Positions 1-9,112 of a DNA stretch of 64,000 nucleotides are shown here, in pieces. The position numbers were made by a program, and so were the translations under genes. The stretch lies in NCBI GenBank assembly GCA_030832095.1, contig JAURJT010000064.1, forward strand, positions 62,001 to 126,000, read 5' to 3'. Positions within the stretch are counted from its first letter, which is position 1; each line of letters opens with the position of its first letter. Under the pieces are notes generated by a model. It was not told where the DNA came from and ran no database searches. It was given only the letters and a program-made list of their open reading frames with translations. Source of the DNA: Gammaproteobacteria bacterium. Its GTDB lineage: Bacteria > Pseudomonadota > Gammaproteobacteria > Burkholderiales > Burkholderiaceae_B.

Positions 1-1
1 C

Positions 2-70
2 GAGCGCATCCTGTTATTCGCGCTATTTATCCTTCGCCTGTTCGGGGAGGATTTTCTTGCATTCGGCTAA
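2..70 (+). CDS. Possible 3-prime end of a plus-strand gene (partial)
   Basis: An open frame enters from the left edge and ends with TAA at 68-70. The last 22 residues are hydrophobic then acidic (ERILLFALFILRLF followed by GEDFLAFG). The stop overlaps the stop of the convergent methyltransferase by four bases, an arrangement also seen at the nitrilase/AcuI junction near 49667. The stretch is too short to assign a family, and it could be a chance open frame. Confidence 0.25.
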   Translation, partial: ERILLFALFILRLFGEDFLAFG

Positions 71-858
71 ACAGAGTCGTCCAGCGACTTTGAGCTGGTC
101 TTTTGCTGCAACGTTGCGCCAGCGGTCTGGCGTGCACCTTTGCGCACCGCCGCGGCAGTTTTCCAACGCGGCTTAATCAGTCGCATGCCAGCCACGCGCT
201 TCACAGCTGAAACAACATAGACAGCGCCACAGACCGGCCACCAACGGTTGCCGGCCGCCTCGGCAAACGCAAAGCGATCTAGCCATTTTTGTGAGCGAAG
301 TGGGGGAACATAACAGCCAAAGTGCCCTAACTCGATTTCAAACGACAACAACTTGAGCCAATCCTTCAACCGGGGCAGCGACACCTGAGCCTGAACAGGT
401 CGCGGTAACCAAGGTGCCAAATATGGGATTCGTTGGCGTACGCCCCAAAGACTCCAGGGGTTAAATCCTGAAATAACGACCCGGCCTTCAGGCACTAGAA
501 CACGCTCAACCTCGCGCAAGACTTGATGTGGGTGAGCACTTGCTTCTAAGCCATGCGGCAATACTAAAAGGTCTACACTCTGTGAGTCAAAAGGCAAGAA
601 CTCTGGTTCGGCCAAGACCATGCCCGCCCAATCTGCCGCAGGTAACAGCGGTAACTCGGCACCGGCGTAGGCCTTAAAGGGCATACGGTTGGCGCGCAAA
701 AGGTCAAGATTAGGTTGCCCCAGTTGCAACGCGTGATAGCCAAACACGTCGGCGACCATCTTATCGAAGCAGGTTTGCTCAAAGCGCTGCACATACTGGC
801 CGAGTTCGCTCTGTCGCCACTGCTCAAAGTCTACAATAGGGGATCTTGGTTTCGACAC
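67..858 (-). CDS. Class I SAM-dependent methyltransferase
   Basis: A 263-residue protein with a Methyltransf_11-like core. The segment LLVLPHGLEASAHPHQVLRE followed by RVLVPEGRVVISGFNP is the usual mid-domain pattern of small-molecule methyltransferases; the glycine-rich SAM loop is poorly conserved, and the substrate is unknown. The start is GTG at 858, only 13 bases from the divergent gloB start, so the two promoters must overlap the opposing coding regions. A methyltransferase next to gloB is common in Burkholderiales. The basic C-terminal tail (about residues 225-263) lies outside the catalytic domain. Confidence 0.8.
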   Translation of the reverse strand: MSKPRSPIVDFEQWRQSELGQYVQRFEQTCFDKMVADVFGYHALQLGQPNLDLLRANRMPFKAYAGAELPLLPAADWAGMVLAEPEFLPFDSQSVDLLVLPHGLEASAHPHQVLREVERVLVPEGRVVISGFNPWSLWGVRQRIPYLAPWLPRPVQAQVSLPRLKDWLKLLSFEIELGHFGCYVPPLRSQKWLDRFAFAEAAGNRWWPVCGAVYVVSAVKRVAGMRLIKPRWKTAAAVRKGARQTAGATLQQKTSSKSLDDSV

Positions 859-871
859 GTGTTCTCAAAAA

Positions 872-1690
872 ATGAATAAAACTCAGCGCCATCCTGACTT
901 TGCACAGCCAAGCGCCGGCATCTCTCCGATCTCGGCCTTTAGCGACAACTATATCTGGTTAGTCTCTAACGGTCGCCAAGCCTTGGTGGTTGATCCTGGT
1001 CAAGCGCAGCCAGTGTTGCAGGTTCTAAAAGAACAACAACTCTCACTGAACGCTATTTTACTCACCCATCACCACGACGACCACGTTGGCGGGGTTGCTG
1101 AACTAGTGGCACAAACGGGTGCCAAGGTTTGGGGGCCCGCTGGCGAGGTCTTGCCGGTGTGCGACGTAGCGTTGGTCGAAGGCGACACCTTCGAAGATAC
1201 TTCGCTTGAGCTAAAACTCTCGGTTTTGGATATTCCTGGCCATACTGGGGGGCATATTGCATTTTTTGGAACTTTCGGCACCACCCCAGTTGTGTTTTGT
1301 GGCGATACACTCTTTGCAGCAGGCTGTGGGCGCGTATTTGAAGGAACCCCCGCTATGATGGAAGCGTCGCTGGCAAAACTGGCAGCACTGCCAGTGGACT
1401 CGAGGGTGTACTGCGCCCATGAGTACACACTGTCCAATATGCGCTGGGCCAGTGTGGTTGAACCCGATAACCTTGCGCTGCAAAGTTGGCAAGAACACGC
1501 TAACGAGCAACGCCGGTTAAATCAGCCTACCCTTCCCAGCTCGATCGAACTTGAGTTGGCCTGTAACCCGTTTTTGCGCGTGCGGCAGCCCAGTATTGTG
1601 CAGGCCGCCACCAACTGGGCGCAACGCGAACTCACCACCCCGGTTGAGGTATTCGCGGCGCTCAGAGAGTGGAAAAACAACTTCCGTTGA
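872..1690 (+). CDS. gloB: Hydroxyacylglutathione hydrolase (glyoxalase II)
   Basis: This enzyme hydrolyses S-D-lactoylglutathione to D-lactate and glutathione, the second step of methylglyoxal detoxification. The metallo-beta-lactamase metal motif THHHDDH is at residues 65-71. Further ligands lie in DIPGHTGGHIAFF, in FCGDTLF and in YCAHEYTLSNMRWA. The C-terminal HAGH domain is present, ending in LREWKNNFR. At 272 residues it is slightly longer than the usual form because about 17 residues precede the conserved ISPISAFSDNYIW start. No clear Shine-Dalgarno precedes the ATG. The following mltD gene begins five bases after the stop, which suggests co-transcription. Confidence 0.95.
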   Translation: MNKTQRHPDFAQPSAGISPISAFSDNYIWLVSNGRQALVVDPGQAQPVLQVLKEQQLSLNAILLTHHHDDHVGGVAELVAQTGAKVWGPAGEVLPVCDVALVEGDTFEDTSLELKLSVLDIPGHTGGHIAFFGTFGTTPVVFCGDTLFAAGCGRVFEGTPAMMEASLAKLAALPVDSRVYCAHEYTLSNMRWASVVEPDNLALQSWQEHANEQRRLNQPTLPSSIELELACNPFLRVRQPSIVQAATNWAQRELTTPVEVFAALREWKNNFR

Positions 1691-1695
1691 AGCCC

Positions 1696-3030
1696 ATGCG
1701 TTTGTTTCGTTTATTGTGCGTGCTCAGTCTGCTGGCCTTGGTGGGCTGCGCTGCCACGGATCAAAAAAGCCGTTACGTCGCTGCGGACACCTCGCGCACA
1801 ATCGATTTAACGATCCCACCGCTTGACGTCTGGGAACGCATCCGTCGCGGTTTTGCCATCCCCAACCTCAACACGCCCCTCTCGGCCAAGTGGACAGCCT
1901 ATTACGCCTCGCACCCTGAAGCGATGCAACGCATGGCCGAACGGGCTGGCAAATATTTGTATTACATTGTTGACGAAATCAACCGACGCGGCCTGCCCAC
2001 CGAGTTAGCCCTGCTGCCGTTTGTCGAAAGTGCCTATAACCCGGTCGCCTATTCAAGCGCCCGCGCCTCAGGGCTTTGGCAATTTATCCCAAGCACCGGC
2101 ACGCAGTTCAAGCTCAAGCAAGACTGGTGGCACGATCAACGGCGTGACCCCATCGCCTCGACGAACGCGGCACTCGACTACCTAGAATATCTGTTCGAGT
2201 TTCAAGGCGACTGGTATCTGGCACTTGCCTCGTACAACTGGGGTGAAGGCTCGGTCAAACGCGCGGTCACACGCAATATGGCGATGGGCAAGTCAACCGA
2301 CTATCTGTCTCTTAGCATGCCCAACGAGACCCTGAACTACGTGCCCAAGTTGCAGGCAATTAAAAATATAGTGGCCGACCCCGAACGCTACGCCGTCGTT
2401 CTACCTCAAGTCGATAACAGCCCTTACTTTGTTGCGGTGCAAAAGAAGGTCAACATCGACTTCACAATTGCAGCACAGTTAGCTGAAATGCCGATTGCTG
2501 ACTTTCACGCGTTAAACCCCTCGTTTAACCAGCCGGTTATTTCAGCGCAAGAAGAGCATGTCGTCATCTTGCCTCGCAATAAAGTTGATATTTTCAATGC
2601 CAACCTCTTGCAGTATCAAGGCGAACTCTCATCCTGGAAAACCTACGAAGCCAAGACGGGCGATACCTTTAGCTCAATTGCTGCCAAGTTTGGCGTCGCC
2701 GAGGCCCGTTTGCGTCAAGCGAATCGCATTGAACCAAACGCGCGCGTCACTGCAGAGCAAATCGTCATTATTCCTGGCCCGGCCGGACAAGGGCTGCAGC
2801 TTGCGCCACCCAGCGCCTCGGGGGTGCCGCAAGTTGCAGGGCGACAGCCCAGTGCCACAACCAGCCAACAAGTACGCATCCATGTTGTACGCAAAGGCGA
2901 ATCCCTCGAATCGATCGCTCGCCAATACAATACGACGATCGTGAGCTTGCGCGCGCTGAACAGCCTAAAAACTGATACCGTTCAAGTCGGCGCTAAACTG
3001 CGTGTTCCCGGCACGGGTAATCGCAGTTGA
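1696..3030 (+). CDS. mltD: Membrane-bound lytic murein transglycosylase D with two LysM domains
   Basis: A peptidoglycan-cleaving lipoprotein that makes 1,6-anhydromuropeptides in the periplasm. I chose ATG at 1696 because it gives a clean lipoprotein signal with lipobox LVGC (Cys18); a longer frame from 1669 would overlap gloB. The SLT domain has the catalytic Glu in ESAYNP (about residue 111) followed by SSARASGLWQFIPSTG. Two LysM repeats follow (YEAKTGDTFSSIAAKFGV and IHVVRKGESLESIARQYN), for binding glycan strands. Length is 444 residues, close to family norms. Probably in one transcript with gloB. Confidence 0.93.
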   Translation: MRLFRLLCVLSLLALVGCAATDQKSRYVAADTSRTIDLTIPPLDVWERIRRGFAIPNLNTPLSAKWTAYYASHPEAMQRMAERAGKYLYYIVDEINRRGLPTELALLPFVESAYNPVAYSSARASGLWQFIPSTGTQFKLKQDWWHDQRRDPIASTNAALDYLEYLFEFQGDWYLALASYNWGEGSVKRAVTRNMAMGKSTDYLSLSMPNETLNYVPKLQAIKNIVADPERYAVVLPQVDNSPYFVAVQKKVNIDFTIAAQLAEMPIADFHALNPSFNQPVISAQEEHVVILPRNKVDIFNANLLQYQGELSSWKTYEAKTGDTFSSIAAKFGVAEARLRQANRIEPNARVTAEQIVIIPGPAGQGLQLAPPSASGVPQVAGRQPSATTSQQVRIHVVRKGESLESIARQYNTTIVSLRALNSLKTDTVQVGAKLRVPGTGNRS

Positions 3031-3085
3031 CGCCCTACCCGCTTTTGTAGATTCGCTTCGTTGACTTTTTATTTCTAGGATTTTT

Positions 3086-3871
3086 ATGGGCTTTCTTTCT
3101 GGCAAACGCATTTTAATTACAGGCGTCATCTCTAATCGGTCGATTGCCTACGGCATTGCCAAAGCCTGCCACGAGCAAGGTGCCACATTGGCGTTCACCT
3201 ACGTTGGCGAACGTTTTGAAGAACGAGTCAAAGAATTTGCGGCCGATTTTGGTAGCAATATCGTGTTGCCCTGTGATGTCGCCGAAGACAGTCAAATCGA
3301 AGCCACCTTTACCGAGCTTGCTAAACATTGGGATGGACTAGAGGGCTTGGTTCACTCGATTGGCTTTGCACCACGCGAAGCCATTGCCGGCGAATTTCTA
3401 GAGGGCCTCTCGCGTGAAGCCTTTCGAATCGCTCACGACATTTCTTCGTACAGCTTTCCGGCCTTAGCTAAAGCCGCTCGCCCAATGATGCAAGGGCGCA
3501 ATGGCGCCCTGATCACACTCACCTACCTGGGTGCCGAACGCGTGCTTGCCAACTACAACACCATGGGGCTGGCCAAAGCTTCGCTTGAGGCCTCAGTGCG
3601 CTACTTAGCCGCCAACCTTGGGCCCGAAGGCATTCGTGCCAACGGTATTTCAGCCGGTCCGATTAAAACATTGGCCGCAAGTGGCATTAAAGATTTTTCA
3701 AGCATCTTGAAATTTGTCGAAGCCAGCGCACCCTTGCGTCGCAATGTCACCATCGAGCAAGTCGGTAACGTCGCTGCCTTTTTGCTGTCAGACTTAGCCT
3801 CGGGCGTGACTGGCGAAATCCTGCATGTCGACTCAGGTTTTTCAAATGTTGTGGCTGGTCTAGTCGAGTAA
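3086..3871 (+). CDS. fabI: Enoyl-[acyl-carrier-protein] reductase (NADH)
   Basis: This enzyme catalyses the last reductive step of fatty acid elongation in type II synthesis. It is a short-chain dehydrogenase of 261 residues with the FabI-type start [20 protein letters not shown]. Catalytic Tyr157 and Lys164 lie in NYNTMGLAK, with the second conserved tyrosine at about 147 in LTYLGAERV. The N-terminal glycine pattern is the divergent FabI form, not the FabG form. It lies 55 bases after mltD on the same strand. It is a classic triclosan and isoniazid-class target family. Its stop faces the convergent PrpD gene 17 bases away. Confidence 0.95.
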   Translation: MGFLSGKRILITGVISNRSIAYGIAKACHEQGATLAFTYVGERFEERVKEFAADFGSNIVLPCDVAEDSQIEATFTELAKHWDGLEGLVHSIGFAPREAIAGEFLEGLSREAFRIAHDISSYSFPALAKAARPMMQGRNGALITLTYLGAERVLANYNTMGLAKASLEASVRYLAANLGPEGIRANGISAGPIKTLAASGIKDFSSILKFVEASAPLRRNVTIEQVGNVAAFLLSDLASGVTGEILHVDSGFSNVVAGLVE

Positions 3872-3888
3872 GCGTTTTAGCCGAAAGA

Positions 3889-5289
3889 CTACCGGGCACC
3901 TAACTGCAAGATTTCGGCGGCACTATTCACGCTGGCCATATCTAAAGATTTAGCCAATAGCGATCGTGCGCGGCGTTCACCCAACACGGGTATGACAAGC
4001 TCAAGAAACTTTGCCGCGAGTTGTTGATCATTCATCGGATTAGTCACGCTACCCGTCGCATCACGCGTGAAGTGTTCGACTTCGCGGCCATCATGCAACC
4101 GAATGCTCACCACTGCCTGGTTATCTTGCAGCGCTGAATCTGCGACCACCTCGGCATGCTCTTGCAAGCTACGAACTGAAGGATCCATGACACTATTTAA
4201 TGTGCCTTGTGCAATCCCAGCGGCGCCGTAAACTAAACTTGCCCCCACCCAGTGATATAAGCTCACCTGAGCATCTAAAACAGTTTCGGGCAGTTTGCGC
4301 CAACACAATGTCAGCGCATCTGGATGTACCCGCAGCGAGATGTTTGCAATATCTTGATGACTAATACTGTGGGTGCGCTGCAAGTGTAAGCACGCATCAA
4401 TTGCTGGGTGAACCACGATGCCGCAAGGGTAAGGTTTGAAAGCATTATTCAAGGATTCGAAACGCTCGCCGAGCTGATCTCGTATCAAACTCGCATCATG
4501 ACCCCCCGTTAAAACTTGCAGTAAGCCGTTACGACCATCGATCGCAATTGGGCTACATGCATAATTGGCAGCAGCCAAATGGGCCGCCACAACGCCATCG
4601 CGCGCAGCGAGCCCCGGCACAAAGGTGATTGCCATGCTGCCGTGTGCTGCACGCAGGCCGCCCGCCTGACTTGCGGCAAGCCCAAGCGCCGACACCATTT
4701 GAGGCTGCGTCAAATTCAACAAACGACCGACCGCAGCAGCGGCTCCGATCGCCCCCGATAAGCCCGTCATGTACCAACCCATGTTGGCGCCGCCGGCCTT
4801 GATCGCGCAACTCACACGGCACTCAAGCTCAAGCCCAATGGCCAAGGCATTGAGCATCTGCTCACCGTTCACGGGCCGGTCGACTGAACCGAGCTGATAG
4901 GCGGTCGCAAGTACGGCTGAAGCGACGGGCCCGGTGGGGTGGGTAATGGTTGAAAGGTGCGTGTCATCATACGTGTGCGCTGACGCGGCCAAACTACCAA
5001 TCAAGGCGGCGTCTGGTAGCGAGGTAGATTCGTAACGCCCTAAACTGGGGACGTCACCCTCCCCCATTGAGAGCAGCCCCGCCACCGCAGCATCCACTGA
5101 GGGCATCACTGCACCGCCCGTCGCACAGGCGACAAAATTCACCCAAGCCCGCTTAGTATGCACACGTACCGCGTCGGGCAGGCTGCCCCAACTTTGCGTC
5201 CATGCGAAGTCTGCCATGCAAAGGGTCACTGGATCTGAGATTGTGCGGGTCATGTTGAAACCATTGATTGTGTCTAAACGAGCGGCCAT
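3889..5289 (-). CDS. MmgE/PrpD family protein
   Basis: A 466-residue member of the family that includes 2-methylcitrate dehydratase PrpD and cis-aconitate decarboxylase. These proteins act on small polycarboxylates in the cytoplasm. Family signatures are the N-terminal VNFVACATGGAVMPSVDAAV, the segment AHTYDDTHLSTITHPTGPV, and GRNGLLQVLTGG. The open frame extends further upstream, but ATG at 5289 follows GGAGG by eight bases and lies just after the hydrolase stop, so it is the better start. It is last in an operon with an alpha/beta hydrolase, an SCP2-like protein and a 3-hydroxyisobutyrate dehydrogenase homologue. It is not next to prpB or prpC, so the substrate is unknown. Confidence 0.88.
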   Translation of the reverse strand: MAARLDTINGFNMTRTISDPVTLCMADFAWTQSWGSLPDAVRVHTKRAWVNFVACATGGAVMPSVDAAVAGLLSMGEGDVPSLGRYESTSLPDAALIGSLAASAHTYDDTHLSTITHPTGPVASAVLATAYQLGSVDRPVNGEQMLNALAIGLELECRVSCAIKAGGANMGWYMTGLSGAIGAAAAVGRLLNLTQPQMVSALGLAASQAGGLRAAHGSMAITFVPGLAARDGVVAAHLAAANYACSPIAIDGRNGLLQVLTGGHDASLIRDQLGERFESLNNAFKPYPCGIVVHPAIDACLHLQRTHSISHQDIANISLRVHPDALTLCWRKLPETVLDAQVSLYHWVGASLVYGAAGIAQGTLNSVMDPSVRSLQEHAEVVADSALQDNQAVVSIRLHDGREVEHFTRDATGSVTNPMNDQQLAAKFLELVIPVLGERRARSLLAKSLDMASVNSAAEILQLGAR

Positions 5290-5315
5290 TTTCGGCGCCT
5301 CCGGTAACCAGCTTA

Positions 5316-6164
5316 TTACTCGCCCTCGATTCGTTTGAGGACTGGCAATAAATACTTGCGAAATTGCGCCGGGTGTTCGCTCATCGGAAAATGCCCGACT
5401 TCGCGCATGACGGTCACTTCGGCGCCTGGGATCGACTCGGCTGTGCGAAGCGTATCTTCTGGCGTACACGAAAAATCGTATTCGCCCGTTAACAAATAAA
5501 GCGGACACAAGTCTGTACGGATACCCGTCAACTTTCCCCGCAAGTCGCTATCAACCCGATAAAAATATAGATCACCCTTAAAAATACCTGGACCACCTTG
5601 CATATATTGCCACAGCGTTTCATGCCGATGTACGGCTGGCGATTGCGGTGCCACCAAGCCCGACACCAACGCGGCACAGACCTCACCGCCATGCACATCA
5701 CCGCGATGCAACCACGAGGTGTCATACCAAGGCTGCTGATGATCTGCCGCTTCAACGCCTATCAACGCACGAAATTTATCCGAGTGTAGATGGGCGAGTT
5801 GCAATACGATTCGCCCACCAATTGAACAACCAATGACCGCTGGGCGCTCAAGCTCAAGTGCCGCGCAAAAGGCCATCACCGTTTCAACATACAGAGCGGT
5901 CGATAATTTATATTCAGTATCTTGCCAGCCCTCGGGCGGATAAGATTTGCCGTGCCAAGGCATATCAAACGCAAGCACGCGATAGCGAGAGGTAATTTCA
6001 GGGTCGTTCATCATATGGCGATACTGACGATTGTCAGCGCCAGCAGTATGCAAACAGACCAACGGAATCCCGCTGCCTGCCTCTTCAAAGTAGACACGAC
6101 ATTGTTTGCCCTGGATGGCAAACGTTGTGTAGCGCCCCACAATCGGCTCAAGGATGACGCTCAT
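5316..6164 (-). CDS. Alpha/beta-fold hydrolase
   Basis: A 282-residue cytosolic serine hydrolase. The nucleophile elbow is GCSIGG (in VIGCSIGGRIVLQL), the oxyanion region is PLVCLHTAGADNRQY, the acid residue is probably the Asp in YLLTGEYDFSC, and the catalytic His is in MREVGHFPMSEHP. The pattern resembles C-C bond hydrolases and esterases of catabolic operons. Its ATG overlaps the TGA of the upstream SCP2-like gene (ATGA), and PrpD starts 26 bases after it, so all are likely translated from one transcript. The substrate cannot be told from sequence. Confidence 0.85.
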   Translation of the reverse strand: MSVILEPIVGRYTTFAIQGKQCRVYFEEAGSGIPLVCLHTAGADNRQYRHMMNDPEITSRYRVLAFDMPWHGKSYPPEGWQDTEYKLSTALYVETVMAFCAALELERPAVIGCSIGGRIVLQLAHLHSDKFRALIGVEAADHQQPWYDTSWLHRGDVHGGEVCAALVSGLVAPQSPAVHRHETLWQYMQGGPGIFKGDLYFYRVDSDLRGKLTGIRTDLCPLYLLTGEYDFSCTPEDTLRTAESIPGAEVTVMREVGHFPMSEHPAQFRKYLLPVLKRIEGE

Positions 6165-6544
6165 GCAGCCACCTCACGTGGTGAAGCTAGCAAATCCTTA
6201 ATAAATTGTAGATGTGCCATGAGCGGGTGCAAATGACCCTCGATTGTGAATGCACGCCGTTTGTTCAAGGCCAGAAGATCATGCCAACCAGCTGGTGGTG
6301 TGGCTAACCAAAACTTACTCCAGCCTTCGGTAGTACCTTTGACTGCAAAGTCCCACGACTGTAACGCTACGCCACGCTCTACGATCTCGGCCACACGACC
6401 GTCACGAATCCGAACAATGACTGGGACATCATCAAACTGCACAAGCATATCGACCTGCACGGGGCGGGGTTTTGCAAAGGTTGACGCGGCCTGGGTAAAG
6501 CGCTGCAATAATTGCGCACCAGTCTCAGCGGGGCTAGGAGTCAT
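6161..6544 (-). CDS. SCP2-like small protein (tentative)
   Basis: A 127-residue protein without signal peptide or membrane segment. The centre (VDMLVQFDDVPVIVRIRDGRVAEI) and the later FAVKGTTEGWSKFW and ALNKRRAFTIEGHLHPLMAH resemble the beta-strand and helix pattern of SCP2 sterol-carrier-type domains, which bind hydrophobic ligands. The match is by pattern only and weak. It is translationally coupled to the following hydrolase by an ATGA overlap, which suggests a role in the same pathway, perhaps binding an acyl intermediate. Confidence 0.6.
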   Translation of the reverse strand: MTPSPAETGAQLLQRFTQAASTFAKPRPVQVDMLVQFDDVPVIVRIRDGRVAEIVERGVALQSWDFAVKGTTEGWSKFWLATPPAGWHDLLALNKRRAFTIEGHLHPLMAHLQFIKDLLASPREVAA

Positions 6545-6625
6545 GTCTCATCCTGTTATTTTTAAAAGTACCGCGTTCAAACGCAGCATCTCAGACAGTG
6601 TTTGTAGGGCGTGGCTAGCCTGCAG

Positions 6626-7540
6626 TCAATCAAGTTTACTTTGCTCAAATAGCAAACTTATCGCAGGTGCATATTTTGCGCCATGTCCGGCCGCAATCGC
6701 TTGATCAAAACAGGCGACTAAATTCTTGGCACCTGTGGCGTTGACCCCAACCTGCTCAGCAAGGGCCACCGCGTACGACAAGTCTTTACGCGCGTATGTC
6801 ACCGGAAAGGCGCGCTCGGGAAACTCTTGCGGCACAATGGCTTTTAGCCCTTGATTGCGCAGGGCAAAGCTGTCCGCCGAGCCAGCCGCTAGCGCCGCAA
6901 AAAGCGTCTCTGGATCAACCCCAGCGCGCACACCAATCGCACGAGCCTCTGAAAGTGCCAGCACTGTTTCGTAGACGACCATGTTATTTAGGATCTTAAC
7001 CACCTGACCTGAGCCGGCTTTGCCGGCATGACGAACGTCCGTCGCGAACATTTGAATGTAGGGCTCGAGCAGTGCAAACAGCTCGGGGGTGGCACCGACT
7101 GGCACCGCAAGCGTGCCCGCTTCAGCCGCCGCACGCGTCCGCATCACTGGCGCGTCAGCAAAATACATGCCTTTTGCGACGAACGCAGCCGCCAACGTTT
7201 GCGTGGTGTCAAACGGCGAGGTGCTCAGGTCAACAACGATCTGCCCCGGACTCCCCGCCTCAAGCAACCCTGCGGGCGCGAGCACAACCTTTGAAACAAT
7301 CTCACCCGACGGGAGTGACAAAAAGATAAGGTCTGCTTCTTTTGAAATCTGCGCCATACCCGCTGACTGAACACCAAATTCAGCAAGTCTTTTTAATGGT
7401 GATTCGTCTAAGTCAAAGGCCAAGACCTTCAACTGACTTTTCGTTGCAAGGTGACGACACATGGGTTCACCCATCACACCTACACCTATAAAACCGATAC
7501 ATTTAATCGCTTTAGGATCCAACTGAGGGGCTTGTGTCAT
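6626..7540 (-). CDS. NAD(P)-dependent beta-hydroxyacid dehydrogenase (3-hydroxyisobutyrate dehydrogenase family)
   Basis: A 304-residue oxidoreductase acting on short beta-hydroxy acids. The Rossmann motif GFIGVGVMGEPMCRHL is near residue 16, the substrate-binding DAPVMRTRAAAEAGTL replaces the usual DAPVSGG form, and the catalytic Lys lies in GSGQVVKILNNMVV. The DAPVMRTR variation suggests a substrate other than 3-hydroxyisobutyrate. It is the first gene of the four-gene operon that continues with an SCP2-like protein, a hydrolase and PrpD. An 81-base gap separates it from the next gene. Confidence 0.87.
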   Translation of the reverse strand: MTQAPQLDPKAIKCIGFIGVGVMGEPMCRHLATKSQLKVLAFDLDESPLKRLAEFGVQSAGMAQISKEADLIFLSLPSGEIVSKVVLAPAGLLEAGSPGQIVVDLSTSPFDTTQTLAAAFVAKGMYFADAPVMRTRAAAEAGTLAVPVGATPELFALLEPYIQMFATDVRHAGKAGSGQVVKILNNMVVYETVLALSEARAIGVRAGVDPETLFAALAAGSADSFALRNQGLKAIVPQEFPERAFPVTYARKDLSYAVALAEQVGVNATGAKNLVACFDQAIAAGHGAKYAPAISLLFEQSKLD

Positions 7541-7685
7541 ATTGTGCTCTTAAAGTTTGAAGTGTCGCAGGTGCAAAACCTTTAGCATAAGTGAACTTAA
7601 GCGTGCCTGAATCAGCAGTCTGCTTGTGCGCTTGAAAGCAATCTTAAAGCTGAACGCACCTACACACAACGAGCTGGCAAGACAT

Positions 7686-7982
7686 TCACTTTTGAACTTT
7701 TGTCATCAATAACTGAACTTCTTCTAGTGTGGCGCCGCGCACCAACACACGCTTTTGACGGCTGGTTTGCCCGCTCAAGATTTCGATCTGCTTACGAGGC
7801 ACACTTAACTGGTCGGCAAGCCAAGCCACTAGGGCTTCATTCGCACGATTTTCTAGTGGTGGGGCCTGTAACTGAAGCTTAAGTCGCTCATCGTGCAAAC
7901 CCACCACCCTCGAGGCTTTCGCGCCGGGCTGACAGTGCAGCGATAGCACCACACCCTCACTGGTCGCTGCGAGCCACGCCAC
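7686..7982 (-). CDS. YggU/DUF167 family protein
   Basis: A small protein of 98 residues starting with GTG at 7982. The start codon shares one base with the ChrA stop (TAGTG), a sign of translational coupling; the longer open frame upstream lies within chrA and is rejected. The family pattern is clear: LSLHCQPGAKASRVVGLHDE, LKLQLQAPPLENRANEALVAWLA and VPRKQIEILSGQTSRQKRVLV. Function of the family is unknown, and it is common in bacteria next to yggT. Here it ends the SulP/ChrA operon, an unusual context. Confidence 0.88.
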   Translation of the reverse strand: MAWLAATSEGVVLSLHCQPGAKASRVVGLHDERLKLQLQAPPLENRANEALVAWLADQLSVPRKQIEILSGQTSRQKRVLVRGATLEEVQLLMTKVQK

Positions 7983-8515
7983 TAGTGAATACCATAAAAG
8001 TGCATCAATAACGCGCCCAAACCGCCAGCGCCCAAAATCATGAACACCGGATTGACTCGGGTGAAAAGAATGACTGCAAACGTTGCAACTGCCAGAGTGA
8101 TGGTTAAGGGCCCGACAACAGCGGCCTTCGCCACGGCGTATACGCCCGAGCACATCAAACCGATAGAGATGGGCTCGAGCGCATTTTGAACGGCGCGTCG
8201 CCAGGGTCGCTCACCAATTTTTTGCCACAGCCGCCCCATGCTCAGACACAGCACGCTCGACGGAATAAAAAACGCTAGTAGCACAACACCTGCGCCCAGC
8301 AAGCCAGCGAGCTGAAAACCGAATACCAAGACCATCATCATGTTTGGGCCTGGCGCTAACTGCCCAATACTGTAGATATGTACAAATGCGGTGTGATCGA
8401 TATTAAATTGCGCAGCAAGCAGCGTCTGCATTTCAGGCAAAACAGCTGTGCCTCCGCCCACGGCCAAGATTGACAACATACCAAACGTTAACGCTAGCTG
8501 AAGCAAGATACTCAT
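7982..8515 (-). CDS. Chromate transporter family, short-chain ChrA (second half)
   Basis: A 177-residue membrane protein with about five to six hydrophobic segments and one CHR domain. The sequence LTFGMLSILAVGGGTAVLPEMQ and SIGQLAPGPNMMMVLVFG match the conserved CHR motifs. It starts at ATG 8515, overlapping the preceding gene's stop (ATGA). Short-chain CHR proteins work as pairs with opposite membrane topology and together form the equivalent of a full ChrA. Chromate export is the named activity, but in many organisms the real substrate is untested. Confidence 0.88.
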   Translation of the reverse strand: MSILLQLALTFGMLSILAVGGGTAVLPEMQTLLAAQFNIDHTAFVHIYSIGQLAPGPNMMMVLVFGFQLAGLLGAGVVLLAFFIPSSVLCLSMGRLWQKIGERPWRRAVQNALEPISIGLMCSGVYAVAKAAVVGPLTITLAVATFAVILFTRVNPVFMILGAGGLGALLMHFYGIH

Positions 8516-9084
8516 GGTTGTTGCCCGGGACGATAAAGATACAAACCAATCGGCACCATCACCAGCAAAACCCACACAAGCGAAAACTTGAACACACTCA
8601 TCAAAACAAAGGTCGCGACGATCATGAACAAAGACTTCAACCGTACAAAATGTCGTTTGCCAATCGTGTAGGTAACCGATGCTAATAACCCAGTTGCGCC
8701 AGCCGCGATTCCGGCCAGCAAAACATTGACAAACGGATGCTGGCCGCCAGCGCTGTAGGCAACTCCGACCACCAAGACGAACGCCCCCCCAGGTAGCATC
8801 AACCCGAAGGCGGCCGACAGCGCACCCATACTTCCGCGCAACTGATCACCTGCAAGCAAAGCCAGATTGACTGAATTTAAGCCTGGCATCGTCTGACTGA
8901 TTGCAAGGGTCGCCATAAAGCTATCAGCACTCAGCCATTGTCTCTTTTTGATTAACAGAATACGCTCGTACGCCACAATACCGCCGCCAAAACTCACGGC
9001 ACCGATCAGCAGAAATTCAAAAAAAATTTGCCACAGTGTCGGTCGTTCTGCCACAGGAACCCCGCTAGAGTGAGCATCATTCAT
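8512..9084 (-). CDS. Chromate transporter family, short-chain ChrA (first half)
   Basis: The partner of the next gene, 190 residues from ATG 9084. The CHR signature is FLLIGAVSFGGGIVAYERILLIKKRQWL and ISQTMPGLNSVNLALLAGDQLRG. About five membrane helices are visible. The open frame extends upstream into the neighbouring gene, but MNDAHSSG at 9084 lies after that gene's stop and gives a protein of family length. The pair follows a SulP permease and a CYTH-like gene, so an oxyanion transport role (sulfate or chromate) is plausible for the operon. Confidence 0.88.
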   Translation of the reverse strand: MNDAHSSGVPVAERPTLWQIFFEFLLIGAVSFGGGIVAYERILLIKKRQWLSADSFMATLAISQTMPGLNSVNLALLAGDQLRGSMGALSAAFGLMLPGGAFVLVVGVAYSAGGQHPFVNVLLAGIAAGATGLLASVTYTIGKRHFVRLKSLFMIVATFVLMSVFKFSLVWVLLVMVPIGLYLYRPGQQP

Positions 9085-9112
9085 CGCGAAAGGCCTCGAT
9101 TCATATTGGTAC

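Noticed and set aside
5290..5508. Longer N-terminus of the PrpD protein
   Set aside because: It runs across the upstream hydrolase gene. The ATG at 5289 has a strong Shine-Dalgarno and family-like sequence.
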